A DNA stretch of 64,000 nt. It comes from an uncultured Rhodopila sp. GTDB taxonomy: Bacteria > Pseudomonadota > Alphaproteobacteria > Acetobacterales > Acetobacteraceae. This document shows, one piece after another, positions 42,776-52,298 of this stretch. The stretch is taken from the NCBI RefSeq assembly GCF_903915725.1, contig NZ_CAIWTY010000095.1:48182-112181 (forward strand), in the 5' to 3' direction. The notes beneath the pieces were generated by a model that was not told where the DNA came from, did no database searches, and saw nothing but the letters and a program-made list of their open reading frames with translations. The stretch's first letter is position 1. The number at the start of each line of letters is the position of its first letter. The position numbers and the translations under genes are program-made.

Positions 42776-44451
42776 CCAGGATCGCCGCCGAGGACTATCT
42801 TGACGCGCTTGCCGCGCACGGCATCGAGCATCTGTTCGTCAATCCCGGTACTGATTTTCCACCGATTGTGGAGGCGTTTTCCCGAGCCGCCCGGACCAAT
42901 CGCAAGGTGCCGCGGCCGATGGTCGTTCCACATGAAGGCGTCGCGGTCGCCATGGCGCACGGCTTTACGGCGGTGACCGGCAAGCCGCAGGCGGTCATGT
43001 TGCACACCAATGTTGGCACGGCGAACGCGATCAACATGCTGATCAATGCGAGCCGGGACCGCGTGCCTATGCTGCTGACCTCCGGCCGCACCCCCTACAC
43101 CGAAAGCGGCGCGGAGGGGTCCCGCAGTTTCCACATTCAGTGGGCACAAGAAATGTTCGACCAGGCTGGCATGCTGCGCGAGCTGGTCAAGTGGGACTAT
43201 GAAATGAGGCGCGGGGATCAGGCCACATCGGCTGTGGACCGGGCGATGGAAATTGCGTCGGCGTCGCCCCGGGGGCCGGTATATCTCAGCCTGCCGCGGG
43301 AAGTTTTGAGCGAACGTATTGTCGCCGGGGTTGAACGCCGTCGCGATCGACGTGCCGTTCCGCGGCCGCCGATCGCGAGCAACGCCGATATCGACACGCT
43401 GGCGGACTGGATCGCCGAGGCAAGGAACCCGTTGATCGTCACCGGCATGCTGGGAAAAGATCCGCGCGAAAGCATCGTGCTGGGACGTCTGGCGGAACGC
43501 TATGCCCTGCCGGTCATTCCGTATCACACTCGATGTTTCGTTTTGTCATCGGATCATCCGATGTTCCAGGGATCGGCGCCCGGGCCTTTGCTGGAAGACG
43601 CGGATCTGGTCATCGTGTTCGAAACGGATGTGCCATGGCTGCCATCCAAACAATCTCCGCCGGCGGCTGCGCGCATCGTGCAAATCGGCGAGGATCCGCT
43701 GCACAGCCGCCTGCCGATGCGCAGTTTCCCCTCCGATCTCACGATAACCGCGTCGTGTTTTTCGGTGCTCGAAGCGTTGGAAAAGGCTCTGGACGCGAGA
43801 TCGACGCCACACGTTGCGGCCCGCGATGGCCGCCTGCGGGATCGTTCGCGGCGCCTGCACGACGGCTGGGCGGTCGAAACCGAGCAGGCCGGAAACGCCG
43901 AGGCAATCACCCTGCCCTGGCTGAACCATTGCCTTCGCGACGTCATCGACGCCGATACGAAAGTGATCAGCGAGTACTCGTTCCGGCAGGAATACTGTCC
44001 GCTGACCACCCCCGGCAGTCTGTTTGCCGTCAGCAATGCCGGCGGTCTCGGCTGGGGCTTTCCGGCGTCGCTGGGCATCAAGCTGGCCTCGCCCGGGAGT
44101 CTGGTTTTGTCGGTTCTCGGCGACGGCGCCTACATGTTTTCCAATCCGACCGCGTGTCATTACGTATCGCAAATGCAGAAGCTGCCGGTGTTGACGATCA
44201 TCTACAACAACGGGCTATACGGGGCGGTGCGGCATGCCACGCTGGATATGTACGGCCATGGTCTGGCCGCCGAGGCGGACGGGCGCCTGCTGGCCGATAT
44301 GCCTGCGCCGTCGTTTGACAAGATTGTTGCGGCGCATGATGGGCATGGCGAACGCGTTGACCGGCCCGCGGACCTTCCGGCGGCGCTGCAACGCGCCGCC
44401 GCCGCAGTGCGCGGGGGCACGCAGGCACTGATCAATGTCGTCTGCAAGTAG
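42772..44451 (+). CDS. thiamine pyrophosphate-dependent enzyme (acetolactate synthase-like)
   Basis: 559 aa. The N-terminal pyrimidine-binding domain carries FVNPGTDFPPIVEAF near 22 and the catalytic Glu55 in VVPHEGVAVAMAHGFTAVTG. The central domain follows near 200-330, and the C-terminal TPP/Mg site reads VLGDGAYMFSNPTACHYVSQ near 445 with IIYNN. The family joins or splits 2-keto acids; no small regulatory subunit gene is present, and acetolactate synthase activity is not assured. Threonine aldolase lies 76 bases downstream. Confidence 0.85.
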   Translation: MTRIAAEDYLDALAAHGIEHLFVNPGTDFPPIVEAFSRAARTNRKVPRPMVVPHEGVAVAMAHGFTAVTGKPQAVMLHTNVGTANAINMLINASRDRVPMLLTSGRTPYTESGAEGSRSFHIQWAQEMFDQAGMLRELVKWDYEMRRGDQATSAVDRAMEIASASPRGPVYLSLPREVLSERIVAGVERRRDRRAVPRPPIASNADIDTLADWIAEARNPLIVTGMLGKDPRESIVLGRLAERYALPVIPYHTRCFVLSSDHPMFQGSAPGPLLEDADLVIVFETDVPWLPSKQSPPAAARIVQIGEDPLHSRLPMRSFPSDLTITASCFSVLEALEKALDARSTPHVAARDGRLRDRSRRLHDGWAVETEQAGNAEAITLPWLNHCLRDVIDADTKVISEYSFRQEYCPLTTPGSLFAVSNAGGLGWGFPASLGIKLASPGSLVLSVLGDGAYMFSNPTACHYVSQMQKLPVLTIIYNNGLYGAVRHATLDMYGHGLAAEADGRLLADMPAPSFDKIVAAHDGHGERVDRPADLPAALQRAAAAVRGGTQALINVVCK

Positions 44452-44527
44452 TTATCCCGACATGCGGCTTTGCAGTGAATTCCCGCTTCTGGTACCAAGC
44501 CATGGCCGTCGATGGAGCACCTCGTTC

Positions 44528-45592
44528 ATGAGCTACGAACCCAAGCGGGCCGATTTTTCCGTACCCGTGCGGATCAACCTGTATTCCGACACGCAAACCC
44601 GGCCCTCGCGCGCGATGAAAGAGGCGATGCTGGCGGCGGAGGTCGGCGACGAACAAGGCGGCTCCGACCCGACGGTCTGGGAATTATGCGACCGGGCGGC
44701 GGCGCTGTTGGGCAAAGAGGCGGCGATGTTCATGCCGTCCGGCACCATGTGCAATCAAGTCGCCGTCGCGACGCATTGCCGTCCGGGCGACGAAATCCTG
44801 GCGCACGAGGACGCGCACATTCAAGGCAGCGAGGGCGGTGCTCCCGGTGCGATCAGCGGGGTGATGATTCACGGATTGCAGGGTCCGCATGGGACATTCT
44901 CGGCGGAGACGGTTCGCGATGCGATCCGTCCGGTATCGCGATATTCGCCGCCGCAACGCTTGCTGGAAGTGGAACAGACAACAAACAAGGGTGGTGGCGC
45001 GTGCTGGCGCGTTGGCGAACTGGAGGCGGTTGCCGGTGTCGCTCACGAGCACGGCATGAACGTCCACATGGATGGCGCCAGGGTCGTTAACGCGGCAGTG
45101 TCTTTGGGCGTACCGCTCAGCGATGTCGTGGCGGCGTGCGACACGGTCATGCTTGATTTTACCAAAGGACTTGGCGCGCCGCTGGGCGCCGTGCTGGCTG
45201 GCCCGAAGGACTTCATCGGGCAGGCATGGCGATGGAAGCAGCGGCTGGGCGGGTCGATGCGGCAGGGCGGCATGAACGCGGCGGCTTGCATATACGCGCT
45301 GCAACACAATGTTGCCCGGCTCGCGGAAGATCATGCCAACGCGGCGGCTCTGGCGCGGGGAATGGCGCAGATCCCGGGGATCACTGTGGAAACGCCGGAG
45401 ACAAATCTGGTATTCTTCGATACCCGTGTAAGTGGTTTGACCGCAGCGGAATTCGCAAGGCGGCTCCGGCCGATGGGCGTAACGATATCGGTATCGGCCG
45501 CATATCGGGGACGTGCGTGTACCCATCTGGACATCAGCGCTGACCAGATCGTCGAAGCGCTGGCGATCATGCGACATGTTCTGGATGATTAA
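44528..45592 (+). CDS. threonine aldolase family PLP enzyme
   Basis: 354 aa from ATG 44528. It opens with INLYSDTQTRPSRAMKEAM, then GSDPTVWELCDRAAALLGKE, the substrate loop HEDAHIQGSEGGAP near 93, HMDGARVVNAAVSLG near 180, and the Schiff-base Lys213 in LDFTKGLGAPLGAVLAG. It splits threonine or other beta-hydroxy amino acids to glycine and an aldehyde. Together with the TPP enzyme it may feed two-carbon units, but the link is only positional. Confidence 0.87.
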   Translation: MSYEPKRADFSVPVRINLYSDTQTRPSRAMKEAMLAAEVGDEQGGSDPTVWELCDRAAALLGKEAAMFMPSGTMCNQVAVATHCRPGDEILAHEDAHIQGSEGGAPGAISGVMIHGLQGPHGTFSAETVRDAIRPVSRYSPPQRLLEVEQTTNKGGGACWRVGELEAVAGVAHEHGMNVHMDGARVVNAAVSLGVPLSDVVAACDTVMLDFTKGLGAPLGAVLAGPKDFIGQAWRWKQRLGGSMRQGGMNAAACIYALQHNVARLAEDHANAAALARGMAQIPGITVETPETNLVFFDTRVSGLTAAEFARRLRPMGVTISVSAAYRGRACTHLDISADQIVEALAIMRHVLDD

Positions 45593-45626
45593 CAGTCTTA
45601 ACGGACCACTATCCGCCGGAGGATGA

Positions 45627-47195
45627 TCACTGGCTTAGCCACACGTTGGCCATCCGCGGTATCCGAAACGGAACGAAACCGCCGACATTGGCCCGCACGG
45701 CCTGTATTTTGGTGAAGGCGCCGAATGGAACCGCATAAACCCGTTCCAGCACCAATTTCTGCATCCGTGCAAACGCCTCCTGCCGCCCCTCCGCCGTCGG
45801 CAGAGTGTTCATATCGTTCCATGCCGCCAGAACATCCGGATCGTCCTTACCACCTTCAGGTTTATATGTGGCATTGGGCTGGACCAGGAGCTGCATCACA
45901 GCCAGCGGCCCGAGCGCGGGCTGCGTACCCCAGCCGGTGAAATGAAAATTCCAGCCAGCGGTCGTGTTTTGCATCATCTGCACGGATGTCGGCCAGTCCA
46001 CCACCTTCATCTGAGCATTGATTCCAACTGCCTCAAGCTGCTGCTGCATGACCAGGGCCGAGTTGTACATCGGCGGATAATCCTGGCTGGTCAGCAAAAT
46101 GACCGGCTCGCCTTGATAGCCGGCCTGGACAAGATATTTCTTCGCCAACTCCGGGTCGTGCAGGTTGTAGGTTTCCCTGCCGGAATTGGTATAGTCAGGC
46201 TGACTCGGATACTGAAAGCCGACATTTAACTGATAATTGCCGTCCGAAGCGGCATCCATGATCTCGTCCATATCCAAAGCCGCCTGGACAGCTTTGCGAA
46301 CCAGCAGTTTATCCGTCGGCGGATTTGAGGTGTTGGGATTAGCGATTTGAATCCACCAATTCTTCAACGGGAGAATAGCGATATTCGTGTCCTGCTTCAG
46401 ATCCGGCAAGGACGCCGCAGGAACATCCTCAACGCCCTGAAACTCCCCCGTGCGCAGGCCAGCCAGCCGAGATCCGGGATCAGCGACGACTCGGAAGGTT
46501 ACCGAGTCGATGCAAGCCAGCTTATAACCGCCCAAGCCGGTTCGTTCTTGAAAGCTCTTATTTGGCCGGTAGCCGTCGAAGCGTTTGAGTTTCACCGCAC
46601 TGCCCGGCACGGCCTCGACAAGCCGGTAAGGCCCCGTACCAATGGGCTGATTCAGTTGTAGCTCCGGGATGTCGCGACTTTCCGCTGGTATAATAACAAT
46701 CGGCACACTGAACGACGACAGCGCCTCGATGAAGGTTGGCTGGACCCTTTGCATATGTATAACGAACGTCTCGGCATCCGGCGCTTCCCAGCGCGCGGCG
46801 CTGTCTAACGTGCTGCGCTGCAGCCCGACCCTCGCATATCGATCGAACGATGCCACGACGTCAGCCGACGTCATCGCTTTTCCGTTATGAAAATGGATTC
46901 CCTGCCGGAGTCTAAACGTATAGGTTAGATGGTCGGGCGCCTCCTGCATCGACGCGGCCAGTTCCAAAATCGGCCGGTTGTTCTCATCGCGGGTCATAAG
47001 CGATTCGTAGATGTTCATCGCGATGTTGCGGGTAGTGATCGTGGATGACGTCATCTGATCCAGTGTGTTGAAGTTCGCTTCCTGCGCGAACACGAACTCC
47101 CCCCCGACATGCGGACACCTGAACGGTTCAGCATGCGCCAAAGCGGCGCAAAAGCCGTACCAAAGGCTCACCGTAACCAGCAGGCCGCGTCTCAT
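45627..47195 (-). CDS. ABC transporter solute-binding protein, family 5
   Basis: About 522 aa. I prefer ATG 47195 (MRRGLLVTVSLWYGFCAALA, signal peptide ending AHAEP) because the ATG at 47210 lies in a perfect palindrome and lacks a ribosome site. Family marks are FNTLDQMTSSTITTRNIAMN, IYESLMTRDENNRPILELA and GIHFHNGKAMTSADVVASFD. Such proteins bind peptides, opines or other solutes. Permease and ATPase genes are absent. It is the last gene of the minus-strand run that starts at 63468. Confidence 0.87.
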   Translation of the reverse strand: MRRGLLVTVSLWYGFCAALAHAEPFRCPHVGGEFVFAQEANFNTLDQMTSSTITTRNIAMNIYESLMTRDENNRPILELAASMQEAPDHLTYTFRLRQGIHFHNGKAMTSADVVASFDRYARVGLQRSTLDSAARWEAPDAETFVIHMQRVQPTFIEALSSFSVPIVIIPAESRDIPELQLNQPIGTGPYRLVEAVPGSAVKLKRFDGYRPNKSFQERTGLGGYKLACIDSVTFRVVADPGSRLAGLRTGEFQGVEDVPAASLPDLKQDTNIAILPLKNWWIQIANPNTSNPPTDKLLVRKAVQAALDMDEIMDAASDGNYQLNVGFQYPSQPDYTNSGRETYNLHDPELAKKYLVQAGYQGEPVILLTSQDYPPMYNSALVMQQQLEAVGINAQMKVVDWPTSVQMMQNTTAGWNFHFTGWGTQPALGPLAVMQLLVQPNATYKPEGGKDDPDVLAAWNDMNTLPTAEGRQEAFARMQKLVLERVYAVPFGAFTKIQAVRANVGGFVPFRIPRMANVWLSQ

Positions 47196-47207
47196 CGCAT
47201 AGTTCCC

Positions 47208-47227
47208 CATAAGCCGATCGGCTTATG
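47208..47227. promoter_or_regulatory. 20-bp perfect palindrome
   Basis: CATAAGCCGATCGGCTTATG is fully self-complementary. It lies between the FadB-like gene and the solute-binding protein gene, 13 bases upstream of the latter's preferred start. It could be an operator that sets the binding-protein gene apart from the operon, or an RNA hairpin. Confidence 0.5.
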
Positions 47228-47247
47228 TGCAATGCGGGTTCGAGGCG

Positions 47248-49356
47248 TCAAGCGAACGGCGCAGGCTTGGCCTCTTGGAACGGCGTGCCTGTCTCGGCCA
47301 TACTGCGCAACAATCGCGATGGCGCCCAACGTTCACCGTATTGGTGATGCCACGCAGCGATCTGAGAATAGACATTCTTCACACCAATGCCGTCGGCCCA
47401 GAACATCAGGCCCCCGCGGTAACGTGGAAATCCGAACCCATGAAGCCACATGACATCAATGTCGCTGGAGCGATAGGCCTTGCCCTCCTCCAGAATGCGG
47501 CAGGCCTCGTTGACAGATGCGAACAGCAAGCGTTGCAGAATTTCCGTATCGGTGAAGCTTCTTTGAGGCACACCCAGCTCCTCGGCGACGGATGCAATGA
47601 TCGCGGCAACTTCCGGATCCGGGCGCGCCGTCCGATCGCCTTTGTCATAACGATACCAACCGGCATTCGTCTTCTGCCCGTAGCGCCCAAGCTCCACCAA
47701 CTTGTCCGCAATCGGCAGTTTGCGGTAATTCGGGTTCGCCAGCGCGCGACGCTTACGGCCCTCCGCGCCAATATCGAGACCTGCCAGATCGCCGACCGCA
47801 AACGGCCCCATCGGGTAGCCGAAATCGACCATAACCCTATCGACCTGTTCCGGCAGGCAACCTTCCTCCAGGAGAATGACCATTTCACTGTTGAACGGCG
47901 CCCGCGAGCGGTTAGCGACAAAACCATCCGTGTTGCCAGCCATCGCCGAGATCTTGCCAATGCGTCGCCCGAGCGCCATGGCGGTTAACAAGGTCTCAGG
48001 CGAAGCCTTCGACGGACGAACGACTTCCAACAGTTTCATGACATTCGCGGGCGAAAAGAAGTGCGTGCCCGCAATGTACTCCGGGCGGGTCGTGACAGAC
48101 GCGAGTTCATCCATGTCCAGCGCCGAAGTGTTGGAAAACAAGAATGCCCCTGGTTTCAAAATCTGATCAAGTTTCTCGAAGATTGGCTTTTTTACGTCCA
48201 TACGCTCAAAAACCGCTTCGATGACGACGTCGCTGTCGGCGATGTCCGCGTAATCGCCGACCGGATGGATGCGCGCAAGGCGACGTTGCATCTCAGCCTC
48301 CGTCAGGCTGCCACGTTTGACCGATGTGGAGTAGTTGGATCGGATGCGTTCCATGCCGCGATCAAGCGCTTCCTGCGTAGCATCCATAATTTTTACGTCG
48401 AAGCCGAAATCCGCGAACGACATGGCAATGCCACCGCCCATGGTGCCCGCGCCTATGACGGCCGGTGCAGTGAAGTCGTACGCAGCAACATTACGCGGCA
48501 AATCCGGCAGTTTTGCTACCTCGCGTTCGGCGAAAAAGGCATAGCGAAGAGCTTTAGCTTCGTCGGCGCCTTCCAGTTCCATAAATAGTTCAGATTCACG
48601 CCGGATGCCTTCGTCGAATGGCAGGCTACAGGCTGCCTCGACGGCGGCGATGCAATGATATGGCGCCTTCTGGTTGCGAGCCTTGCGGGCGACCGACTTG
48701 CGCATGGCCTCGAAAACGCCGGGTTCGGCCGTAGCGGTCCTGTCCCGAACCCGAGGCAGCGGCCGCACGTCAGCAATCTTCTGGGCATAGGCGACGGCAA
48801 ACTGGCGCAAGTCTGCGTCATCCGGCAGTACCTCATCAAGGATCCCGAGCCGGGCAGCTTCCGTAGCCGGAACATGACGGCCGGAAGTGATCATATCGAG
48901 AGCGGTCTGGGCTCCAACGATGCGAGGAAGCCGCTGCGTGCCACCACCACCGGGCAAAATGCCGATCAGCACCTCTGGAAGACCTACTTTTGCAGACGGA
49001 ACGGCGATTCTATAGTGGCATGCGAGCGCATTTTCCAAGCCACCGCCAAGCGCGAAACCATGGATGGCAGCGACAACCGGCTTGCGGCTCGCGTCGAGCG
49101 CGTCGTACGTGCGCTGGCCAATCGGCAAACGCTTGCGGCCGGTTCCGAAACCGCGGATGTCCGCCCCGGCAATGAAGCTGCGTCCTTCGCCAATCAGAAC
49201 AATCGCCTTGATCGAGGAGTCGGCGTTGGCGGTGTTGAGCGACTCGATGATGCCCTCGGACACACCCGGCCCAAGCGCGTTGACCGGCGGGTAGTTGACG
49301 ACAATCAGGCCAATTTCGCCGTCCTTTTCGAGGCGAACGACGGGGGAGTCGGACAT
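47248..49356 (-). CDS. enoyl-CoA hydratase/3-hydroxyacyl-CoA dehydrogenase fusion (FadB-like)
   Basis: 702 aa. The N-terminal crotonase domain has FIAGADIRGFG (61-71), HGFALGGGLENA (99-110) and GLPEVLIGILPGGGGTQRLP (near 126-144), so both catalytic acids are kept. The middle NAD domain has VIGAGTMGGGIAMSFADFGF near 300, followed by the C-terminal 3HCDH domain (PYGMGPFA-like GYPMGPFAVGDLAGLDIG). It hydrates an enoyl-CoA and oxidises the product to a 3-keto acyl-CoA. Near the end of the protocatechuate operon it may process CoA-bound intermediates. Confidence 0.9.
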   Translation of the reverse strand: MSDSPVVRLEKDGEIGLIVVNYPPVNALGPGVSEGIIESLNTANADSSIKAIVLIGEGRSFIAGADIRGFGTGRKRLPIGQRTYDALDASRKPVVAAIHGFALGGGLENALACHYRIAVPSAKVGLPEVLIGILPGGGGTQRLPRIVGAQTALDMITSGRHVPATEAARLGILDEVLPDDADLRQFAVAYAQKIADVRPLPRVRDRTATAEPGVFEAMRKSVARKARNQKAPYHCIAAVEAACSLPFDEGIRRESELFMELEGADEAKALRYAFFAEREVAKLPDLPRNVAAYDFTAPAVIGAGTMGGGIAMSFADFGFDVKIMDATQEALDRGMERIRSNYSTSVKRGSLTEAEMQRRLARIHPVGDYADIADSDVVIEAVFERMDVKKPIFEKLDQILKPGAFLFSNTSALDMDELASVTTRPEYIAGTHFFSPANVMKLLEVVRPSKASPETLLTAMALGRRIGKISAMAGNTDGFVANRSRAPFNSEMVILLEEGCLPEQVDRVMVDFGYPMGPFAVGDLAGLDIGAEGRKRRALANPNYRKLPIADKLVELGRYGQKTNAGWYRYDKGDRTARPDPEVAAIIASVAEELGVPQRSFTDTEILQRLLFASVNEACRILEEGKAYRSSDIDVMWLHGFGFPRYRGGLMFWADGIGVKNVYSQIAAWHHQYGERWAPSRLLRSMAETGTPFQEAKPAPFA

Positions 49357-49418
49357 GGGGCGGTTTCCTCTCGCTGTTGAAGCGGAGAATAAGCGGGGTC
49401 CGCAACCGCGTCCACGCC

Positions 49419-51074
49419 TTAGCCGGATGCCGAATCGTGGCCGGATGCCCGCTCCCGCAAGGTAAATTTCTGAATCTTGCCGGTGGACGTCTTCGGGATG
49501 TCGCCGAACACCACCCGCTTCGGCACTTTGAAACGAGCCAATGATTGGCGGCAAAACTGGATGATCTCCGCCTCAGTGACCCCGGCGCCGTCCGGCTTCA
49601 TTTCCAGAAACGCACACGGCGTTTCGCCCCAGGTCGGATCCGGCTGCGCAACCACGGCGGCGAGAAGCACCGCCGGGTGTCGCGACAACACTTCTTCCAC
49701 CTCAAGCGTTGAGATATTTTCGCCGCCGGAGATGATGATGTCCTTCGAGCGGTCTTTGATCTCAATGTAGCCGTCCGGGTGCCACACCGCCAGGTCACCG
49801 GAAAGATACCAATCTCCAACCAAGGTTTTGCCCGTCGAAGCCGGGTTCAAAAGATATCCCTTCATCACTGTGTTGCCGCGCATCATCAGTTCGCCCATCG
49901 TTGTCCCATCCCGCGGCACCGGCATCATCGTCGCGACGTCCGCAACCATCATGTCCGCAACAGTCGGATAAGCAACACCCTGCCGGGCCATGTTGAGATA
50001 ACGTTGATCCGGTGACCCATCGTTCCACTCAGGCTGCGGCACGCACGACGTTGCGGGGCCATAGGTCTCGGTTGCACCGTACAGATGGGTGACCTTAAAA
50101 CCAAGATCCTCCATTGCCCGGAGAACCGAGGAAGGCGGCGCCGCACCACCCGTTGCCACATTGACCGTCTGGCTGAACGCCACCCGCTGCGCCGCCGGAG
50201 CCTGAGCCAGCATATTCAGCACGATCGGCGCGCCACACAGGTGGGTCACATGATGTTGCGCAATAAACTGGAAGATCATTGCGGTATCGACCTTCCGCAG
50301 GCAGACTTGCGTTCCCCCCACCGCGACCACCGCCCACGGGTAGGACCATCCGCTGCAATGAAACATGGGCAGCGTCCAGAGATAAACGCTGTCAAAGCTC
50401 AACCCGAACATCAGTGCATTGCTCAGTGCCTGAAGGTACGCACCACGATGACTATACACCGCCCCCTTCGGATCTCCTGTCGTTCCTGAAGTGTACAAAA
50501 GACAAATCGACTGCCACTCATCCTGAGGCTCCTTCCATTCGAACAAAGGTCCGGCACCGGCCAGCAAGGCGTCATAGGTGATTTCGCCAATGGCCGGAGC
50601 GTCCGGCAGCCCGGGGTTTTCGATATCGACAATGAGCACATCATGGTCCAACTGATGCCGCGCGATCGAAACCAGCGGCGCGAACTCGCGATCCACGATC
50701 AGCACCTTTGCGCGCCCGTGGTTCAACGAAAAAGCAATCGTCGCCGCATCCAGCCGGGTATTCAACGGATTTAACACCGCCCCCAACATCGGCACGGCAA
50801 AATGGGCCTCGATCATTTCCGGAACGTTCGACGCCAGAATCGCGACGGTATCCAGTCGTCCGACGCCCCGATCCGCCAAAGCCGCTGCCAGCCGCACGCA
50901 ACGTTCATACAGATCGGCGTAACTGAACCGCCTCTCGCCATCGATCACCGCTATCTTGTCTCGGAATGAACTGACTGCCCGGCGAAGGAAGCTCGTCGGG
51001 GAAAGCGGAACGAAGTTGGCCGGATGGCGATCCAACCCGGTCTCGAACGGGTGGCCGGCTGTCTGCTGGTCCAT
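49419..51074 (-). CDS. acyl-CoA synthetase (AMP-dependent)
   Basis: 551 aa; GGAGG precedes the ATG. The AMP-binding loop is LLYTSGTTGDPKGAVYSHRG near 185, followed by LYGATETYGPATSC near 310, GDWYLSGDLAVWHPDGYIEI near 425, SKDIIISGGENISTLEVEEV near 448, and the catalytic lysine in STGKIQKFTLRE near 535. It activates a carboxylic acid to its CoA thioester. In this operon the substrate may be a medium or aromatic-derived acid; the sequence does not decide. Confidence 0.9.
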   Translation of the reverse strand: MDQQTAGHPFETGLDRHPANFVPLSPTSFLRRAVSSFRDKIAVIDGERRFSYADLYERCVRLAAALADRGVGRLDTVAILASNVPEMIEAHFAVPMLGAVLNPLNTRLDAATIAFSLNHGRAKVLIVDREFAPLVSIARHQLDHDVLIVDIENPGLPDAPAIGEITYDALLAGAGPLFEWKEPQDEWQSICLLYTSGTTGDPKGAVYSHRGAYLQALSNALMFGLSFDSVYLWTLPMFHCSGWSYPWAVVAVGGTQVCLRKVDTAMIFQFIAQHHVTHLCGAPIVLNMLAQAPAAQRVAFSQTVNVATGGAAPPSSVLRAMEDLGFKVTHLYGATETYGPATSCVPQPEWNDGSPDQRYLNMARQGVAYPTVADMMVADVATMMPVPRDGTTMGELMMRGNTVMKGYLLNPASTGKTLVGDWYLSGDLAVWHPDGYIEIKDRSKDIIISGGENISTLEVEEVLSRHPAVLLAAVVAQPDPTWGETPCAFLEMKPDGAGVTEAEIIQFCRQSLARFKVPKRVVFGDIPKTSTGKIQKFTLRERASGHDSASG

Positions 51075-51105
51075 CGTATCCTCCTGAGCAGTCGAAATGT
51101 TTCTT

Positions 51106-51861
51106 TCAAAGTCCGCTGACGAGATGGCCGCCGTCAACCGCGACTATACTCCCGGTCATGTATGATCCGGCCTCGGAGGCAAGCAGAAGCAGCGGGCCGT
51201 CCAGTTCCTTTGCCTCGCCCAACCGCCGCTGTGGTATTCGCCGGATCAACGCCTTGCCGGCGTCGCTGCCGAAGAACGCATCATTCAGTTCGGTTTCGAT
51301 ATACCCGGGCGCCAGCGCGTTGACCCGGATCCGATGCCGCGCCCACTCCAGCGCAAGCGATTTCGTCATCTGCACGACGCCGGCTTTGGATATTGCATAA
51401 GGGGCGACGCCGCCCGACACGCGCAGACCGAGAATCGAGGCAATATTGACGACGCTGCCCGGAACGGAATGATGGATCATCCGCTGCGCCGCATGCTGTG
51501 CGACGAGCCAGGCGCCTTTTAGATTAGTATCGATTACGCTCGCCCATTCGGACTCCGCCACGTCCAGGGCGGCCTTTGTAATCGTCACTCCGGCGTTGTT
51601 GATCAAAACCGTAACCGGACCGAACCGCGCTTCAGCTGCGGCAAACGCCTGCGCAACGCTGCTCGCATCGGTAACATCCATGCGGACGCTCTGCGCTTGC
51701 ACCCCGATCGATTCGACGGTTTCAGCAAGTGCTGCCTCACGGCGAGCGCCAACAGTGACCGTTGCGCCGGCCGCAGCCAGTACCTTCGCGAAATGCCGCC
51801 CGAGGCCGCTGGACGCTCCGGTCACCAAAGCATGCCGCCCGGTCAGGCTGAACGCGCTCAT
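51106..51861 (-). CDS. short-chain dehydrogenase/reductase
   Basis: 251 aa, classical SDR. The cofactor motif TGASSGLG is near 15, NNAG near 88, the catalytic set is SILGLRVSGGVAPYAISKAG near 140-160, and APGYIETEL near 183. It reduces or oxidises an alcohol/ketone with NAD(P)H; 3-ketoacyl or acetoacetyl substrates would suit the neighbouring PHA genes, but that is inference. Its ATG overlaps the lipocalin-like gene's stop. Confidence 0.9.
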   Translation of the reverse strand: MSAFSLTGRHALVTGASSGLGRHFAKVLAAAGATVTVGARREAALAETVESIGVQAQSVRMDVTDASSVAQAFAAAEARFGPVTVLINNAGVTITKAALDVAESEWASVIDTNLKGAWLVAQHAAQRMIHHSVPGSVVNIASILGLRVSGGVAPYAISKAGVVQMTKSLALEWARHRIRVNALAPGYIETELNDAFFGSDAGKALIRRIPQRRLGEAKELDGPLLLLASEAGSYMTGSIVAVDGGHLVSGL

Positions 51862-52298
51862 GGTCCCGGCACCTTGTCCCAGACAAGAATAGATCGTCCC
51901 TCTTTGCCGTCGAGGTAGCTTCGATACGGTGCGGTGGTGATCGTCAGCGTATTTCCGTCCAGTTCGAAGAAGCGAACCTGATCGGTGCCGGTCCAGCCTT
52001 GATTCCAGGAAATATCGATGTGATGCGTCACCTGCTTGTCGCCGAGCGTATACGTTCCGGCATAGGCAACCATCGAGCCTAGTAACTGGACGCCTTCTTC
52101 TTCAGTAGGAACGACGTCCCGCGGTGCCGCGCGGTCTTGCCGGATGAAAATCGCATACATCCTCCCGTCCGGCGCATAACCCAAGTAGCCATCGGGATGC
52201 TCACCGAACTGATCATGCCTTCGCCCGGTGGCCGTTTCTTCGCGTTCGTACGACCGCAGTTTCCAGGTGCCCAGGACGGCCTCGGCATTTTGTGTCAT
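51858..52298 (-). CDS. lipocalin-like domain protein
   Basis: 146 aa. It fits the small lipocalin-like (Lipocalin_5) pattern: VLGTWKLRSYEREETATGRR, then HPDGYLGYAPDGRMYAIFIR and DGNTLTITTAPYRS. No signal peptide. It overlaps both neighbours by four bases, so it is firmly inside the operon. Such proteins bind small hydrophobic molecules or act as isomerase-like enzymes. It occupies the place where a gamma-carboxymuconolactone decarboxylase would be expected, but shares nothing with that family. Confidence 0.78.
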   Translation of the reverse strand: MTQNAEAVLGTWKLRSYEREETATGRRHDQFGEHPDGYLGYAPDGRMYAIFIRQDRAAPRDVVPTEEEGVQLLGSMVAYAGTYTLGDKQVTHHIDISWNQGWTGTDQVRFFELDGNTLTITTAPYRSYLDGKEGRSILVWDKVPGP

